Assembly (NCBI GenBank): GCA_002067405.1
Contig: MVRP01000186.1
Location: 1-8,235, forward strand
Direction of reading: 5' to 3'
Source: Syntrophorhabdaceae bacterium PtaU1.Bin034
GTDB lineage: Bacteria > Desulfobacterota_G > Syntrophorhabdia > Syntrophorhabdales > WCHB1-27
DNA: 8,235 nt
How positions within the stretch are numbered: the first letter of the stretch is position 1; the number at the start of each line of letters is the position of its first letter. Made by a program: the position numbers and the translations under genes. Below, in pieces: positions 7,201-8,235 of the stretch. The notes beneath the pieces were generated by a model that was not told where the DNA came from, did not search any database, and was given only the letters and a program-made list of their open reading frames with translations.

Positions 7201-7365
7201 CTCGGCGTCGGCGCCGGTATAGACGGTTTCTACCCTGATCTCGGGCGGAACAATATTCGGGAATTGTTCGACCGGCAGGGTGAAAATAGCGAGGACGCCG
7301 ACCGTGACAATGATAACTGATATGACAATGGCAACGATAGGCCTATTTATGAAGAACCGTGACAT
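4216..7365 (-). CDS. RND multidrug efflux inner-membrane transporter (HAE1 family, AcrB/MexB-like)
   Basis: A 1049-aa proton-driven exporter, full length for the family. It starts MSRFFINRPIVAIVI, the usual first membrane helix. The proton-relay residues are present: D408 and D409 in GLVVDDAIIVVE (TM4) and K940 in GLTAKNAILIVEFAK (TM10), with a TM11 Arg and Thr in LRLRPILMTSFAF. Two large periplasmic loops follow TM1 and TM7, giving the porter and docking domains. In the deep binding pocket region the AcrB phenylalanines F610, F615 and F617 align with S606, L611 and V613 here, while the F of FVSLKDW (F626) is kept, so the substrate range probably differs from AcrB. The ATG at 7365 lies 8 nt after the adaptor stop, with AAGGATAG as ribosome-binding site overlapping that stop. 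It works as a trimer with the adaptor and channel encoded on either side. Confidence 0.97.
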   Translation of the reverse strand: MSRFFINRPIVAIVISVIIVTVGVLAIFTLPVEQFPNIVPPEIRVETVYTGADAETLEKSVANPIEQQMNGVDNMIYMYSMNSSSGMLRLFVIFDAKSNPDTDQILAQLRQGQAQSQLPEDVRNYGVTVKKGSTAPFLMLALHSPKGTRDSVFLANYANISLVDQILRVPGIAQANVLGVGQYAIRVWVKPDALAKLGITVPEIASAIRKQNAVNPAGKIGGEPALPGQQFTYTLRTKGRLVSEEEFGSIVIRANRDGSIVRLKDVARIELGPQDYNMKSRLNGKSSALIALYQTPGTNAVTAAEGVKKVMEEAKTRFPSDLDYVVSLDTTKSVTEGIREIVKTLIEAIVLVVIVVFIFLQGWRAILIPALAIPVSLLGTFIFFPLLGFSVNTLSLFGLVLAVGLVVDDAIIVVEAVERHIEEGMTPREATIKTMDEVSGPIVAITLILMVVFIPTVFIPGITGRLYQQFAATIAISVLLSTVNALTLSPALAALILKPQQGRRGLLDRFYRRFNIVFEKTTSRYVNFCGYLIGKSAIGLVFIALTLVVVALLGKTIPSGFLPEEDQGYLFINVSLPGAASFQRTDAVCREIESILARTPGIGYYSTVVGLSVLESSYTPSAGFYFVSLKDWSERKKPEEKIDAILESLNRQLGALPQAIAFALPPPAVPGIGNAGGVSFILEDRAGKDIGFLSENTTKFITAAKKRPELARVTTSFQAGVPQALLTVDRDKVLRQGVDIDQVYQTVQAFMGGTFINYFNRFGRQWQVYVQADRNYRGNAEEIGMFSVLNDKHEKVPLSSVVSIEPTSGPETTMRYNLYRSARIDVMAKPGYSSAQAMSALETVFRETMPREMGFDYLGMSFQEKKAQEGVPAWAIFAFSLFCVFLILAAQYESWSLPVSVLVTTPIAVFGALSAIWLRGQTNNVYAQIGLIVLIGLTAKNAILIVEFAKRSYERGAPLLDAALEGARLRLRPILMTSFAFILGVAPLAVSTGAGAQGRQIMGTVVAGGTIAASVLAVFLIPVAFFLVSRLADRKKQKAGVGVPEGDHE

Positions 7366-7373
7366 GGTATGTT

Positions 7374-8235
7374 CTATCCTTGCGGTTTTTCATCGCGAGG
7401 TGGCTGCCGATAAGGCCGGACGGCGACCGGAGAGCCCTGCCGGACCTTTTGCAGCCCTTCGACGACGACCTTCTGTCCGGCTTTTACTCCTTCCCTTATA
7501 GCCCACAGGTCGTCGACGCGACGGTCAACTTTCACCGGCGCCACGTCTATCTTGTTGTCCGCAGTGACAACCGCCACTTCGTAGCTTCCCTGTACTTCCA
7601 TAACCGCCCGTTGAGGGACAAGGGGAACATTTCTCAGCACCGAGGTCCGGGCGCGAACCCGGGCGAACTGGCCGGGCCGCAGGAAATTGCCCGGGTTGGG
7701 GAACAGGGCGGCAACGTTAATGGTACCCGTACCCGCCTCCACCTGACGGTCGACGAAGGCGAATCTGCCTTTGTGAGGGTGAATGCTTCCGTCTGCGAGA
7801 ATCAATTCGAGGACGGCTTTCCCGTTTTTGCCATTACGCATATCACGGAGATATTCCTGCTCGGACATGGGCACGTTCACCTTAATGGGATCGACGGTAG
7901 AAACGGTGGTCAGGGCCTCTGCCGAACCGGGTCCCACAAGATTGCCCACCTGCACTTTCGCCATGCCCGCTATGCCGTTGATAGGGCTGACGATTCTCGT
8001 AAAGCCGAGATCGATCTCCGCTTTTCTCTTTGCCGCCTTTGCCCCCTCAAGCAACGCGCGTAGCGCGCCTTCGGAACTCGTCGCCTCATCGACGTCCCTC
8101 GTGCTTACCGCATGCTGTTCGGCAAGGGGCCTCACACGATCGAGGTGGGTTTTGGCATTCTCCCACCTGCTCCGCGCTTCGGCCAACCCGGCTTCCGCCT
8201 GTTCCAATGCGGTCACGAAAGGTCTCGGATCTATT
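7374..8235 (-). CDS. RND periplasmic adaptor (membrane fusion protein), 5' end missing
   Basis: About 287 codons are visible; the reading frame is open to the window edge, so the signal peptide and first ~100 residues lie outside. The visible part begins in the first helix of the alpha-hairpin (IDPRPF... is typical just before it). The hairpin tip carries RVRPLAEQHAVS (nt 8103-8138), a perfect R-x3-L-x6-S motif, the signature used by AcrA/MacA-type adaptors to dock on TolC-like channels. Next come the returning lipoyl half-motif (GFTRIVSPINGIAG), the beta-barrel and the membrane-proximal domain, then a Pro-rich polar tail ending PQG. First visible gene of the operon. It joins the RND pump to the outer-membrane channel in the periplasm. 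A GTG at 8214-8216 lies inside the hairpin and is not the start. Confidence 0.95.
   Translation of the reverse strand, partial: IDPRPFVTALEQAEAGLAEARSRWENAKTHLDRVRPLAEQHAVSTRDVDEATSSEGALRALLEGAKAAKRKAEIDLGFTRIVSPINGIAGMAKVQVGNLVGPGSAEALTTVSTVDPIKVNVPMSEQEYLRDMRNGKNGKAVLELILADGSIHPHKGRFAFVDRQVEAGTGTINVAALFPNPGNFLRPGQFARVRARTSVLRNVPLVPQRAVMEVQGSYEVAVVTADNKIDVAPVKVDRRVDDLWAIREGVKAGQKVVVEGLQKVRQGSPVAVRPYRQPPRDEKPQG

Noticed and set aside
8214..8216. GTG at 8216 as the start of the adaptor gene
   Set aside because: It lies inside the coiled-coil hairpin, and the frame continues upstream with typical adaptor residues (IDPRPF) to the window edge, so the gene is cut by the window.
1..8235. CRISPR array, insertion sequence or phage integrase
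   Set aside because: No regularly spaced repeats, transposase or integrase frames are present; the only long direct repeats are the two 5S copies.

Overview
The window comes from a Gram-negative bacterial chromosome. It has two halves that meet tail to tail near position 1600-1650. A tripartite RND efflux operon with an outer-membrane lipoprotein channel indicates two membranes. The rRNA is bacterial throughout. Base composition is moderately GC-rich in the coding part. The gene set would suit a deltaproteobacterium-like lineage, but that is a guess from gene style and nothing here proves it.

Left half (1-1600): the 3' end of a 23S rRNA gene (to about 374), a 40-nt spacer and a 5S rRNA gene (414-533), all on the + strand, so this is the distal end of an rrn operon. 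Past a hairpin after the 5S lies decayed accessory DNA: a doubtful 38-codon ORF and the first ~23 codons of a HicB-type antitoxin that then run into unrelated sequence. Next is an intact VOC-family gene on the - strand. After it comes a second, diverged 5S copy (about 1472-1586), again on the + strand. Over 105 aligned bases the two 5S copies differ at nine positions. Two base pairs of one helix are exchanged on both sides and one wobble pair is upgraded, so the second copy seems to have evolved, at least for a time, as a working 5S RNA. Its terminal helix is now disrupted.

Right half (1988-8235, all - strand, read right to left): a compact four-gene operon. The order is periplasmic adaptor (5' end outside the window), inner-membrane RND pump of 1049 aa, outer-membrane channel lipoprotein of 473 aa, then a 267-aa protein joining a cytidylate-kinase-like domain to a C-terminal BON-like domain. 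Junctions are 8 nt apart, 8 nt overlapping and 10 nt apart, with Shine-Dalgarno sequences lying in or beside the preceding stop codons, so the genes are probably co-transcribed and translationally coupled. The first three should form one proton-driven drug or solvent exporter spanning both membranes. The kinase-BON protein is the unexpected member. The operon promoter lies outside the window.

Between the halves, a near-perfect 21-bp hairpin flanked by A- and T-rich arms (1604-1649) looks like a bidirectional terminator. The 340 bases between it and the kinase stop hold several inverted repeats and one weak ORF, with no confidently recognised gene.
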